Counted from the first letter of the stretch, positions 34,529-43,715 are shown. The stretch: 64,000 bases of DNA from Clostridia bacterium (GCA_910575625.1 CAJTFD010000001.1:62001-126000); one strand, 5' to 3'. The notes: generated by a model not told the origin, from the sequence alone. A program made the numbers and translations.

Positions 34529-35113
34529 ATGACGACCGATGAAAAACTCGATCTGATACTGGATGGTATGCAGAACATGCAATCTGATATAAAAGAGATC
34601 CACTCGGATGTCAAAACCCTGAAATGGGCTGTCGAAAATCTTGATCAAAGACTGACAAGTATCGAACAGAGAATGACAGATATCGAAGAACGTGTGTCAA
34701 ATATTGAAAAACGTGTGTCAAATATCGAAAAACGCATGACAAATATTGAAGAGCGCATGACAAATATTGAAGAGCGCATGACAAATATTGAAGAGCGCGT
34801 GACAGATATCGAAAAACGCGTAACAGATATCGAAGAGCGTGTAACACATATTGAAGAGCGCGTGACAGATATCGAAGAACAAGTAGCAGACATTGGACAA
34901 CGTGTAACAAATATCGAATTGAGTATGGAAAATGAGATCCGTTTCAGCCTCCAGCTCCTTGCTGAAAACCACAGCAACTTGATCGATAAACTCAACCAGG
35001 CGGTCAAAGTGAGTGATAAGAACATGGTACTGGAAGTCCAGATGTTAAATTTTCGGATGCGGCTTGAAAAATTAGAATCAGCATTTTCTAAATTCGGCCC
35101 CCAGGCCGTGTGA
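34529..35113 (+). CDS. Coiled-coil protein built of 13 heptad repeats
   Basis: The function is unknown. The product has 194 residues and begins MTTDEKLDLILDGMQNM. Residues 41-131 are thirteen consecutive seven-residue units of the form R-(V/M)-T-x-I-E-x, an almost perfect heptad with hydrophobic residues at a and d positions. This forms a long parallel coiled coil, most likely a dimer or trimer. The rest is helical as well. There is no signal or membrane segment. The ATG at 34529 follows GGAGGTG; an upstream in-frame ATG has no site. The phase and base of the repeats make it a contingency-type tract, but no frame shift can arise from 21-bp changes. Confidence 0.75.
   Translation: MTTDEKLDLILDGMQNMQSDIKEIHSDVKTLKWAVENLDQRLTSIEQRMTDIEERVSNIEKRVSNIEKRMTNIEERMTNIEERMTNIEERVTDIEKRVTDIEERVTHIEERVTDIEEQVADIGQRVTNIELSMENEIRFSLQLLAENHSNLIDKLNQAVKVSDKNMVLEVQMLNFRMRLEKLESAFSKFGPQAV
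34649..34921. repeat. Tandem 21-bp repeats (13 units) in the coiled-coil gene
   Basis: Thirteen 21-bp units encode R-V/M-T-x-I-E-x. The three central units are nearly identical, which suggests recent duplication. Changes in copy number would be in frame. Confidence 0.85.
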
Positions 35114-35149
35114 CCGAACGAATGACCGGCCACCTGACCCTCTCAAAAA

Positions 35150-35190
35150 AACGCGCCTGCGGCATAAAGTCTCACAGGCGCATTTTTATT
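35150..35190. terminator. Bidirectional terminator between the coiled-coil and aldolase genes
   Basis: GCGCCTG (35153-35159) pairs with CAGGCGC (35175-35181). ATTTTTATTT follows on the plus strand and seven A precede on the left, giving a T-tract for the minus strand too. Confidence 0.85.
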
Positions 35191-35207
35191 TCTATCAAAT
35201 ATCCTTC

Positions 35208-36062
35208 TTAAAAATCTGAGGCAAAGACCTTCATCGCCTCCATCACATCTGCTTTCATCGCCTCTTTCCCCCATGTGGCCACATCATGGAAATAGACGAT
35301 ATCCTCCTCCGCCGCACACTGCTCCTTCACGGCCTGTCCGCCCGCTTTCGCCGCATACGTATAGTAGTTGATCTTGCGCACGCCCCGCTGGATGCACCGG
35401 CGGAAATCTTCTGCGCTGACCCCTGATCCGCCGTGCATGACCACCGGGATCTGGGCCTTCTCCCGGATCGCGCTGATGATGTCAAGATCCAGCTTCGGCT
35501 CCGTCAGGTACAGCCCGTGCACCGTCCCGAACGAGCAGGCCAGCGCATCGATCCTTGTGCGCTCCACAAACTTTTTCGCCTCGTCCGGATCCGTGTACAG
35601 AGATGCGACCGCCTCCCCCGAGCCGCCCATACTGCCAAATTCCTCCCGGCCCATGGATCCGATCTCCGCTTCCACCGACACACCGTAACCGGATGCGATC
35701 TCCACCGCCATACAGGTGTTCGCCACATTCTGTTCAAAATCCAGCATGGATCCATCATACATCACAGACGTAAAGCCCATGTCCATCGCCCTCTTGATAT
35801 AATCCAGGTCTTCGCCGTGATCCAGATGCACACACACCGGCACAGACGCCTGTTCGGCCAGCATCACCATCACCGGCCCCAGCACTTTCACCGGGATCAG
35901 CGATTCATGCACCTGGGCAAACTGTATGATCACCGGCTGTTTCAGCTCCTCCGCCGCCTCCAGTGTGCCTAAGATCCCCTCCAGCGTGGTCACATTAAAT
36001 GCCCCGATGGCCGCATGGTTTGCTTCCGCATAGGCTAAGATACTCTTCATCGTCACTAACAT
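35208..36062 (-). CDS. Class II ketose-bisphosphate aldolase (GatY/KbaY/Fba family)
   Basis: This zinc-dependent aldolase cleaves a ketose 1-phosphate or 1,6-bisphosphate to DHAP and an aldehyde. Its 284 residues include the family landmarks VCVHLDHGEDLDYI (catalytic Asp, zinc His), EAEIGSMG (zinc Glu), VHGLY (His) and VMHGGSGV with NYYTYAA. ATG with AAGGAGG. It is 12 bases downstream of the FGGY kinase gene, which would supply its phosphorylated substrate. The exact sugar is unknown; a dedicated catabolic pathway is more likely than central glycolysis. Confidence 0.9.
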   Translation of the reverse strand: MLVTMKSILAYAEANHAAIGAFNVTTLEGILGTLEAAEELKQPVIIQFAQVHESLIPVKVLGPVMVMLAEQASVPVCVHLDHGEDLDYIKRAMDMGFTSVMYDGSMLDFEQNVANTCMAVEIASGYGVSVEAEIGSMGREEFGSMGGSGEAVASLYTDPDEAKKFVERTRIDALACSFGTVHGLYLTEPKLDLDIISAIREKAQIPVVMHGGSGVSAEDFRRCIQRGVRKINYYTYAAKAGGQAVKEQCAAEEDIVYFHDVATWGKEAMKADVMEAMKVFASDF

Positions 36063-36074
36063 AGCAATTCCTCC

Positions 36075-37577
36075 TTATCTCTGGAAACCTGCCGCATAGG
36101 CATTTGCCCTCCTGCAGTCTTCATATAATGTTTTATAGATCTCATATTTCTCCCGGTAGATCTGGCTCTCCTCTTTCCTGGGCTCCACCGCCGTCCCAAC
36201 CTGCACCATGGCCCCGGCCGCCTCCTTTAATGACGGATAGATCTTCAGAGCCGCAGCGCATAGGATGGCGCATCCCAAAGCCCCGGCCTGGGCGCACTCC
36301 AGACGATGGATCGGCCGCTCCAACACATCCGCTTTGATCTGGAGCCATGCCTGAGAACGGCTGGAACCGCCGGTCACCAGCAGGCCCGCCGGTTCCAATC
36401 TATCCGCTCCCAGCTTCTCGATATTGAGCTTCTGGTCCATGCACAGCCCCTCCAAGATACCCCGGTAGATATCCCCCCGACGGTCCGCCTCGTCGAGGCC
36501 CAGCATGGACAACCGGGCCTCTGCGTCCAGATAGGGTGTACCGCTCCCGTGCAGATACGGAAGGACCAGGATCCGCGTAGGCTTTTTAGGCATCTCTCGC
36601 TCCAGGATCTGATACGCCTGCCGCCCTTGCTCCCGCTCCTTTTTGGTAAATACTTTGGCAGCCCACTCTGTGAGCAGCCCGGACGTGACGTTGTAAGCCA
36701 ATGTATTATAAACGTCAGGCTCCATAAACGGTTCGTTGGGATGCCCGCAGGCGAGGACGTGGCTGCCGGACAACGGCTTTTGCAGGATCGGGGTGATACA
36801 CTCGGACGTACCCATGGAACACATGGTATACCCGTGCCCTCCCCGGCTGGCCACCGCCGCCACCGGCTGGTCGTGCCCGCCCATGACCAGCCAGGTCTTC
36901 CTGGGCAGGGAAAGCCTCTCGGCCACCGCCCGGGAAACCTCTCCGATCACAGAGCCTCCCTGCACCGGACGGCTAAAGAGCGCAGCCTCCACCCCTGTTT
37001 TTTCCAAAAGCCAGGGATCCCACCTCTTTTGATGCACATCGAAGAGCATCGTCCGGGAGGCCATGGAATAGTCTGTCACGTACCCTCCGCCCAGTTTGTG
37101 ATACAGATGATCGCCCATCAGCAGGATATGTTCCGTCTTTTTATAAATCTCCGGCCGGTGGGATCTCAGGTATAAGATCTTTGACAGGGAATAAGAGATA
37201 TGAGGTTTCAGCCCAGTGACCTCCGCGATCCGCCCGGCATCCAGCTCCCGGACTGCCTGTCCAAATTCCTCCGCGCCCCGGTCATCCGTCAGGAGCATGA
37301 CCGGCGTGAGCTCTCTCCCATTTCCATCCAGGCACACGAACCCTTCACCAAAAGAAGACACACACAGGGCTCCCTCCTCCTGGACGGGACATTTCCCCAT
37401 CGCCGCCGCCAGCACACGCTCACAGCTCTCCCACAGAGCCTCCGCACGCAGTTCCCGTTTTCCCTTCACAGCCTCCTGCCGATAAGCCTCATAGGCCATA
37501 GCCGCGATCCGTCCGTCCTCTGTAAAGACCACCGCTTTCACCCCGGTCGTGCCCAGGTCGATCCCGATAAAATACAT
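36075..37577 (-). CDS. FGGY-family carbohydrate kinase
   Basis: This is a sugar kinase with the actin-like fold of 500 residues. The N-terminal ATPase motif YFIGIDLGTTGVKAVVF (residues 2-18), a catalytic-Asp region with VMGGHDQPVAAVAS (about 232-245) and the C-terminal ATP-binding GLLVTGGSSRSQAWLQIKAD are visible. The start at 37577 has GGAGGAGGTG upstream; the frame is open further up but without a site. It forms an operon with the class II aldolase. Xylulokinase-like, but substrate is not established. No transporter lies next to it. Confidence 0.9.
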   Translation of the reverse strand: MYFIGIDLGTTGVKAVVFTEDGRIAAMAYEAYRQEAVKGKRELRAEALWESCERVLAAAMGKCPVQEEGALCVSSFGEGFVCLDGNGRELTPVMLLTDDRGAEEFGQAVRELDAGRIAEVTGLKPHISYSLSKILYLRSHRPEIYKKTEHILLMGDHLYHKLGGGYVTDYSMASRTMLFDVHQKRWDPWLLEKTGVEAALFSRPVQGGSVIGEVSRAVAERLSLPRKTWLVMGGHDQPVAAVASRGGHGYTMCSMGTSECITPILQKPLSGSHVLACGHPNEPFMEPDVYNTLAYNVTSGLLTEWAAKVFTKKEREQGRQAYQILEREMPKKPTRILVLPYLHGSGTPYLDAEARLSMLGLDEADRRGDIYRGILEGLCMDQKLNIEKLGADRLEPAGLLVTGGSSRSQAWLQIKADVLERPIHRLECAQAGALGCAILCAAALKIYPSLKEAAGAMVQVGTAVEPRKEESQIYREKYEIYKTLYEDCRRANAYAAGFQR

Positions 37578-37726
37578 GCCGCACAGCACCTCCTCCATGA
37601 CTCCTATCTTACCATGTATGGCCGTTCCAGGCAAGTCAAGCATGGCTGCTTGGCCCGTCGCTTTGCGGAAATGGATCCAGAGAAGATCTGTCCTGCAAAT
37701 ACTTTGGGCTATAAGCCGGATCTCCA

Positions 37727-37756
37727 TTGATTATAACAAAGGTAATATGATATACT
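37727..37756 (+). promoter_or_regulatory. Promoter with extended -10, upstream of the small ORF and rlmI-like gene
   Basis: TTGATT (37727-37732), 18-base spacer, TGATATACT (extended -10; TATACT at 37751-37756). Confidence 0.55.
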
Positions 37757-37810
37757 ACTGGAAGTTACATAAGTACATATTGTCAGGATTTACTAAGGAG
37801 GCAGCTGTCT

Positions 37811-37936
37811 ATGGCCATTTATACGAAAAAAAAAGATCATCATACAAAGGCCCATATGGGGATGATCGATGTCACAGAGGATTTTCAGAACGCCGTCACC
37901 GGGAGATCGTTTTCCAGGTCATGGGGGAATAGATGA
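37811..37936 (+). CDS. Possible small protein (41 residues)
   Basis: The reading frame opens with ATG nine bases after AAGGAGG, a strong ribosome binding site, and codes for 41 mainly basic/polar residues beginning MAIYTKKKDHH. It ends in TGA at 37934-37936, 60 bases upstream of the rRNA methyltransferase gene, inside the same predicted transcript. It could be a leader peptide, a short protein or the front of a decayed gene. Function is unknown. Confidence 0.4.
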   Translation: MAIYTKKKDHHTKAHMGMIDVTEDFQNAVTGRSFSRSWGNR

Positions 37937-37996
37937 TCTTTCAGTTCCATAACTACATTACTCTGTACTGCTCTAAAAGAAAACGGAGGGATTTTC

Positions 37997-39199
37997 ATGT
38001 ACCATACAACCGTCACACTGAAAAAGGGAGAAGGCCGCACCATCAAAGCTGGCGGCCTGTGGATATATGACAACGAGATCAGCACGATCACCGGCAATTT
38101 TGAAAACGGAGACCTGGTATCTGTCCAGGACTTTGACGGGTATTTTATGGGCTACGGCTTCATCAACACCCACTCCAAGATCCGGATCCGCCTCATGTCC
38201 CGTCGAAAAGAGCATATGATCGACGAGGCATTTCTCACAAAACGCATCCAGGCGGCCTGGGACTACCGCAAGGCGACCTGCGATACCGGCTGCTGCAGGC
38301 TCCTGTTCGGCGAAGCGGATCTCCTCCCCGGACTGGTGGTGGATAAATTTTCCGACGTGCTGGTGGTGGAGTCCCTGGCCCTGGGCATCGACCGCCTGAA
38401 ACTGACGATCCTGACGATCCTGAAAAAAATCCTTGCCGACGACGGCATCCACATCCGCGGCATCTACGAACGCAGCGATTCCAAAGTCCGGCTGCAGGAG
38501 GGGATGGAACGCGTCAAAGGCTTTATCGGCGAACCCTTTGACACAAAAGTAGAGATCACAGAAAACGGCGTCCGCTACCTGGTAGATGTGGAGAACGGCC
38601 AGAAGACCGGATTCTTCCTGGACCAGAAATACAACCGTCTGGCCATACAACGCCTCTGCAGGGATGCAAAAGTGCTGGACTGTTTCACCCATACTGGCTC
38701 TTTCGCCCTGAATGCCGCTGTCGCCGGCGCCAGGAGCGTCCTGGGCGTGGATGCCTCCGAACTGGGATGCCTCCAGGCGGAGGAAAACGCCCGCTTAAAC
38801 GGCGTCCAGGACCGGGTCTCTTTCCAGTGCGCGGATGTCTTTGAGCTGCTGCCCCAACTGGAAAAACAAGGGGAAACATACGATGTGGTCATCCTAGATC
38901 CCCCCGCCTTCACAAAATCCCGCAATTCCATCAAGAACGCCGTCAAAGGCTACCGGGAGATCAACCTGCGCGGGATGCGCCTGGTCAGGGACGGCGGTTT
39001 CCTCGCCACCTGTTCCTGCTCCCACTTCATGGATCCGGAACTGTTCGCAAAAACAATCCGCGAGGCGGCACGGAGCGCACACTGCCGTCTGCGCCAGGTG
39101 GAATTCCGGACGCAGGCCTGCGACCACCCGATCCTCTGGGCCGCAGACCAGTCCTATTATTTAAAATTCTATATCTTCCAGGTATGCCGGGAACTCTAA
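37997..39199 (+). CDS. RlmI-like 23S rRNA (cytosine-C5) methyltransferase
   Basis: This is a SAM-dependent RNA methyltransferase of 400 residues. The N-terminal PUA domain (about 1-75, GGLWIYDNEI ... GDLVSVQDFDGYFMGYGFIN) is followed by a Rossmann domain with VLDCFTHTGSFALNAAVAGA (about 219-238), GVDASELGC, and VILDPPAFTKSR (DPPxF motif, about 297-308). The late Cys-rich CSCSHFM (about 341-347) is the usual second motif. In E. coli RlmI targets m5C1962. A GGAGGG site precedes the ATG. The site in this organism is an inference. Confidence 0.88.
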   Translation: MYHTTVTLKKGEGRTIKAGGLWIYDNEISTITGNFENGDLVSVQDFDGYFMGYGFINTHSKIRIRLMSRRKEHMIDEAFLTKRIQAAWDYRKATCDTGCCRLLFGEADLLPGLVVDKFSDVLVVESLALGIDRLKLTILTILKKILADDGIHIRGIYERSDSKVRLQEGMERVKGFIGEPFDTKVEITENGVRYLVDVENGQKTGFFLDQKYNRLAIQRLCRDAKVLDCFTHTGSFALNAAVAGARSVLGVDASELGCLQAEENARLNGVQDRVSFQCADVFELLPQLEKQGETYDVVILDPPAFTKSRNSIKNAVKGYREINLRGMRLVRDGGFLATCSCSHFMDPELFAKTIREAARSAHCRLRQVEFRTQACDHPILWAADQSYYLKFYIFQVCREL

Positions 39200-39231
39200 G
39201 ACAAAACACCTCCAACACACACGGCGGTCCG

Positions 39232-40542
39232 TCACTGGGCCAGGAAATGCTCGATGGTCCGCCGGGCGATCTTCAGGGAACTGTCCACATTTTTTTCTTC
39301 CTCGTAGATCTTCAGGATCTCACTCTCCGCCAGCGCGAATGCCTCCCCGTACCGGTCGAACCGGGGTGTATCCCGCCCCTTCTCAATGACCGTGCTCAGC
39401 AGGGTGTGGTCGATGACCCGGTCGCTGGCCTCCATATCCCGCCGCAGGATCTCCTCCATCTGCTCGGAGCCCGTCACGTCCCGCAATACCGAAGCCCCCT
39501 GGGAATAACGGAAGATCTCCATCTGGATCTCCTCGTCGTAGGTCAGCGTTTTCAAAAACTCCCAGGCCAGCCGTTTCTTATGGCTGTGGCTGCTGATCCC
39601 CACCAGCAGACTGTCCACCTCGGAGATATTATCTCCCTCCGGCCCCGCCGGGAGGGTGATGCAGTCCCACTGGAACGTGCTGTATTTTTTTATCTTATAG
39701 GGATAGGTCTTGTAGGTGCGATACTCGGCAAAGGATAAAGGCATAAATGCCACATGTCCGCCGTCAAAATCCTCCTGGGTCACTTTCTGCCCCTGGTTTA
39801 AGTCGGTGAGCTCATTGACGTACCGCACCGCCTGGGCCACCTGCTCGGAATGGATATAGCACTTCGTCCCGTTTTCATCAAAGAGTTTCCCCCCGTTGGA
39901 ATACGCCGCCTCCGCCCAGCCGTAATTGTAGGTGCCGAACTGATCCACCCGGCCGTCCTCGTCCGTATCTTTGGTGATCCGCTTGCAGATGCGCATGAGC
40001 TGTTCCCAGTCCCAGTCGCTGTCCGGCACACCGAATCCGGATTGATTTAAAAGCGTCTTGTTGACAAACATCAGCATAGGTACAGTCTCATAGGGCAGGG
40101 CATACTGCTGCTGATCCCGCACCCCAGAAGCCAATGCAGTCTGGAAAAATGCCGATCTCTGGAACTTTTGATCTTTATCCATCCAGGTATCCAGGCTGGC
40201 GAGCACACCCAGAGAGACCATCTTGTCAAAATCGTTGGACAGGACCATGAACACATCCGGTGTCTCCCCGTTTAGGATCTTCCTGGCCAGCCATTCGGAG
40301 TAGTCGTCCTTGGGGATCCCGCTGTAATAGTGGATGCGCACCCCCGGATGAGCTTTTTCAAATTTTTCTATGGCCTTGTCTATGATGATACAGCTGTCAG
40401 CATTTGCCACGCCCCAGTTGCTCCCGGCAAACATGCCAAATTCCAGGACCGTATCACCGCTTTTGCTGCCCAGAGCGACGGCCAGGATCAGGCACGCCGC
40501 CAGAAAGGCCACGGCCGCGGCCTGCCACTTTTTCCATCCCAT
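39232..40542 (-). CDS. Extracellular solute-binding protein (family 1), membrane anchored
   Basis: This is a periplasmic-type binding protein of about 436 residues, of the sugar-binding MalE/UgpB-like group. The N-terminus has one hydrophobic segment (about 4-27; it contains LAAC, which resembles a lipobox but is followed by more hydrophobic residues). The mature part carries the WxxL and DVFMVLSNDFDKMVSLG segments and the YDEEIQMEIFRYSQGASVLRD region. It starts 13 bases after the response-regulator stop, so it belongs to that operon. No ABC permease genes are next to it, which suggests a sensing role. Confidence 0.85.
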   Translation of the reverse strand: MGWKKWQAAAVAFLAACLILAVALGSKSGDTVLEFGMFAGSNWGVANADSCIIIDKAIEKFEKAHPGVRIHYYSGIPKDDYSEWLARKILNGETPDVFMVLSNDFDKMVSLGVLASLDTWMDKDQKFQRSAFFQTALASGVRDQQQYALPYETVPMLMFVNKTLLNQSGFGVPDSDWDWEQLMRICKRITKDTDEDGRVDQFGTYNYGWAEAAYSNGGKLFDENGTKCYIHSEQVAQAVRYVNELTDLNQGQKVTQEDFDGGHVAFMPLSFAEYRTYKTYPYKIKKYSTFQWDCITLPAGPEGDNISEVDSLLVGISSHSHKKRLAWEFLKTLTYDEEIQMEIFRYSQGASVLRDVTGSEQMEEILRRDMEASDRVIDHTLLSTVIEKGRDTPRFDRYGEAFALAESEILKIYEEEKNVDSSLKIARRTIEHFLAQ

Positions 40543-40555
40543 GCCCTGTCCTCCT

Positions 40556-41239
40556 TTACATTGCATCCGGATGTTTTCCCACCTGGCTCTGCACGGCCCA
40601 GATCGCCAGCTGGGTCCGGTCCCGCAGATCCAGTTTGTTGAGGATCGTGCTCAGGTAATTGCGCACCGTCCCCTCGGAAAGGCTCAGCGCCTCCGCGATC
40701 TCCCGGTTCGACGACCCTTTCGCCACCTGGTCGATGATCTTCCACTCTGTCTTGGTCAGTGTTTCCACCAGTTCATCGCTGACAGGGATCGTGTGCTGCT
40801 GCTCCTGATCGGCCTGGGCCATCTGCGAAAACAGCCGGAGCACTTTCGCCGCGATATCCGGGTTGATCATGGCCCGGCCGCTGTGGACCGTCTCGATCGC
40901 CTCCACCAGGCCGTCCATGGACACACCTTTTAACAGATACCCGCTGGCTCCATATTTCAGGGCGTTGTACACATACTCGTCGTCGTCAAACGTTGTCAGT
41001 ATGATGATCTTGACATCCGGGCACAGATCCTTGATGATCTTCGTGCACTGCACCCCATCCATCTTGGGCATACGGATATCCATGAGGATCACATCCGGCC
41101 GCTCCCGGCGCACGCTGCCCACCACTTCCTGTCCGTTGGCCACAGCATCCGTGACCTGCAGCTCCTCCCTGCTGTCTAACACGATCTGCAGACTCTGCCG
41201 GATCAGTTCCTGGTCATCTGCTATCAATACCTTGATCAT
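40556..41239 (-). CDS. NarL/LuxR-family response regulator
   Basis: The 227-residue regulator has a receiver domain (1-120; IADDQELIRQ acidic pocket, phosphoacceptor Asp in VILMDIRMPKMDG at about residue 54, LTTFDDDEYV, and GYLLKG) and a C-terminal LuxR helix-turn-helix (about 160-220; SNREIAEALSLSEGTVRNYLSTIL). The start at 41239 (GGGGTGGAG upstream) lies inside the end of the histidine kinase gene with a 26-bp overlap, giving translational coupling. Targets are unknown; the mgl operon nearby and its own operon are candidates. Confidence 0.93.
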   Translation of the reverse strand: MIKVLIADDQELIRQSLQIVLDSREELQVTDAVANGQEVVGSVRRERPDVILMDIRMPKMDGVQCTKIIKDLCPDVKIIILTTFDDDEYVYNALKYGASGYLLKGVSMDGLVEAIETVHSGRAMINPDIAAKVLRLFSQMAQADQEQQHTIPVSDELVETLTKTEWKIIDQVAKGSSNREIAEALSLSEGTVRNYLSTILNKLDLRDRTQLAIWAVQSQVGKHPDAM

Positions 41240-42560
41240 AGTCTCCACCCCATCTGATCGGAATCGTGGCATCCACCAGAAACCCATGGCTGCCGTCAAA
41301 TACTACTGTGCCATTGAGCAGTGCGATCCGCTCCTTGATATGCTCCGTGCCGAACCCCGGCTTGATCTTCTCGCATCCCACACCGTTATCCTGGATCGTC
41401 AGCCGCACATCCCCGTCCCTGCGCCACATCCGGATCTCCACCTGGGTGGCCTGTCCGTGGCGCATGGCGTTTGTCAGGCTCTCCTGGATCACCCGGTAGA
41501 TCGCCTTCTCCTCATCCTCGCCAAAATACAGCGGACGGACCTGGCAGTCGAAGGTGACTTTCGTTTTGGCCAGGGTGTTGGTGTCCTTTACCAGCTTTTG
41601 GATCGCCGACTCCAGGCTCAGACGTTCCAGGGCATCTGGACGGAGCTGGCTCACGGACCGCCGGATCTCCTGGATCCCCTCCCGGGTCACACCGGAGATC
41701 ACCTCCAGCTGGCTCTTCGTCTTATCCGGCGCGATCTCGATCATCGCGATGCAGGCATCGATCCCCGCCGAGATCCCGGTCAGAGTATGCCCCAGCGTGT
41801 CGTGGATCTCCCGGGCCAAACGGTTCCGCTCCTTGGTCTGCCCCATCTTCTCCTTCATATCCGCATATTTCTGCAGCTGGATATTCGCCTGCTGCAGCTC
41901 TTCATTGGCCACGGAGAGTTTTCCATATAACTCATTGACCTCCTGGATGGTCCCCCGCTGCTCCTGGATCACGAACACACAGAAAATGATGAAGATCACC
42001 ATATTCAGGGATATGAGCACATTGTAGAAGCCCAATATATAGGACTGCTGCCCGGCCTCATAGCAGCCGATGTAATCCTGTATATCATACAGCGGGCAGT
42101 TCACGGAGACCAGCCCGTAATCCGTCCCCACGAAACTCAAGACCGCCAGGAGCATGAACACAAACTGTCCGGAGCTGTTCTTTGTGTAAAAGATCACATT
42201 TGCGAACACCCACAGAAGGATGCCGTTGTAGTTGAAGTTTAACAGGGAGACGATCGCGATGCTGACCACAAAGTCGAAGACCAGGGAGCCCGCTTCCAAT
42301 TTGCCGTTCTCAAAATGGACGATGTCACGCATGATAAATGTACATGTGAGGATCCCCATCAGCAGCGCACACGCCGCGAAGATCATCCCGGGCCTGCGGG
42401 GGAGCGCTTCCACCCTGTCGATGAAATCCCGGGCGACATAGGAGTCCCGGATGATGTCCGTGGTCACCAGGATAAAGCCTGTTACGGCTGTCACTGTCAC
42501 CCAGTTTAAAAAGAGCATCAGGTATTTTACCAGGGAGATCTCAATCCGTTTTGTTTTCAT
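41214..42560 (-). CDS. Membrane sensor histidine kinase (HisKA_3 type)
   Basis: The 448-residue sensor has a membrane region of about five spans within 1-210, a coiled coil (about 215-250), the HisKA_3 dimerisation/phosphoacceptor box with His in REIHDTLGHTLTGISAGID (about 258-276), and an ATP-binding domain (about 350-448) with IQDNGVGCEKI and FGTEHIKERI. It has only short extracytoplasmic loops, so the ligand is probably presented by the neighbouring membrane-anchored binding protein. GGAAGAG precedes the ATG at 42560. It overlaps the response regulator gene. Confidence 0.92.
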   Translation of the reverse strand: MKTKRIEISLVKYLMLFLNWVTVTAVTGFILVTTDIIRDSYVARDFIDRVEALPRRPGMIFAACALLMGILTCTFIMRDIVHFENGKLEAGSLVFDFVVSIAIVSLLNFNYNGILLWVFANVIFYTKNSSGQFVFMLLAVLSFVGTDYGLVSVNCPLYDIQDYIGCYEAGQQSYILGFYNVLISLNMVIFIIFCVFVIQEQRGTIQEVNELYGKLSVANEELQQANIQLQKYADMKEKMGQTKERNRLAREIHDTLGHTLTGISAGIDACIAMIEIAPDKTKSQLEVISGVTREGIQEIRRSVSQLRPDALERLSLESAIQKLVKDTNTLAKTKVTFDCQVRPLYFGEDEEKAIYRVIQESLTNAMRHGQATQVEIRMWRRDGDVRLTIQDNGVGCEKIKPGFGTEHIKERIALLNGTVVFDGSHGFLVDATIPIRWGGDYDQGIDSR

Positions 42561-42607
42561 ATGGTCTCTTCCAGAATATAACACATGACTTTGCACCTGC
42601 TTTCACA

Positions 42608-43576
42608 TCACTGCCACCCATCAACATCAAATTCCTCCAGATTCTCCCGCGTGATCAAGGTCACTTCCACTGTGATATCCTTCTCGATCTTTTTTCCTTC
42701 CAGATAGTCATATGCAGCCTGGGCGCTGATCCGGCCCATCTGGATCGGTTTCTGGGCGCTGGTGCCCTCCATGTAGCCCTGCTGGATCATTGCCTTGCTG
42801 TCCGGAGAGCCGTCGATGCCGTAGATCATCACCCGTTCGGCCACATGGCGCATCTGCAGGGCCGCCAGAGCCCCAAGGGCTGTGGGATCGTTGCCGCCCA
42901 GGACCACATCGAATCTTAAGCCTGTATCCAGGATCTGCCGCATGACTTCCATGGAGACTTCAAATTCCGAGGTGGTGGACTTTTCCTCCACCACCTGGTA
43001 CGCCGGATGCCCCTCGATCGTGTCCATAAATCCCTGCACCCTCTGCAGAGTCGAACGTATATTGTAATGGTTCATGACCACGATCCGGGCAGAATCCCTC
43101 TTTGCCATCAGGTCTCTGGCACACTGTACCCCGGCCTGATAGTTGTCCGACTGGATCACCGTCGCCACATACTGGGTGTCCTTTACATCCGTGTCCACGT
43201 TGAACACAGGGACCTCAGCCTCCTGGCAAGCCTGCAGGGCCGGTGTGATCTCCACCCAGTCCACCGGGTTGACGAATATCCCGGCCACGCCCTCGTCCAG
43301 CATCTCCTGGATCTGGGCGTTCTGCCGCTCCTGATCCTGGGCCGGGTCGCGGGTGATCAGGATGTCCCCGTTGGCTTCCACTTCCTCCCGGATGCTCTCG
43401 TTTAGGGCTGTGAAATAGGGATTGTTCATGGTCATGTAGGTGGCGCCGAATTTTAAAGGTTTATGGCTGTCTGCGCCTGCGGCCCGGTGCCCCCTGTGAT
43501 AGGCGATCCCGCCAGCCAAGACCGCTGACACCATAAACAGGGCCAGGGCCTGTATGAAAAATCTTTTTTTCTTCAA
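42608..43576 (-). CDS. Membrane-anchored sugar-binding protein, paralogue of MglB, probable sensor subunit
   Basis: This is a periplasmic-binding-protein type 1 (Peripla_BP_4) of 322 residues. An uncleaved-looking N-terminal membrane segment (about 6-27) lacks a lipobox. The binding domain resembles the MglB-like protein at 46487: YMTMNNPYF, IFVNPVDW, VLGGNDPTALGALAAL, YGIDGSPDSKAM and the shared C-terminal DGWQ. TTG start. It is first in the operon with the histidine kinase and response regulator and has no ABC partner, so it probably presents ligand to the kinase, as XylFII does in the clostridial XylFII-LytS-YesN system. Confidence 0.85.
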   Translation of the reverse strand: MKKKRFFIQALALFMVSAVLAGGIAYHRGHRAAGADSHKPLKFGATYMTMNNPYFTALNESIREEVEANGDILITRDPAQDQERQNAQIQEMLDEGVAGIFVNPVDWVEITPALQACQEAEVPVFNVDTDVKDTQYVATVIQSDNYQAGVQCARDLMAKRDSARIVVMNHYNIRSTLQRVQGFMDTIEGHPAYQVVEEKSTTSEFEVSMEVMRQILDTGLRFDVVLGGNDPTALGALAALQMRHVAERVMIYGIDGSPDSKAMIQQGYMEGTSAQKPIQMGRISAQAAYDYLEGKKIEKDITVEVTLITRENLEEFDVDGWQ

Positions 43577-43715
43577 TCTGACTATTCTCTCTTCTCAAAA
43601 TGCTGGTGATCGATCGCACACCCGAAAACATGCATACATGGCGCGGCCTCATCCAGATCTTTCCAGTATGCAGATGATCCGGATATCCCGCCGTCCTCTC
43701 CTGTTATTTATCTAA

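Noticed and set aside
34649..34921. Regular 21-bp repeats that might look like a CRISPR array
   Set aside because: Units are directly joined without spacers and encode in-frame heptads of a coiled-coil protein.
36306..37175. 289-codon open frame opposite the FGGY kinase
   Set aside because: Shadow frame; the kinase motifs on the minus strand are complete and the frame has no start site.
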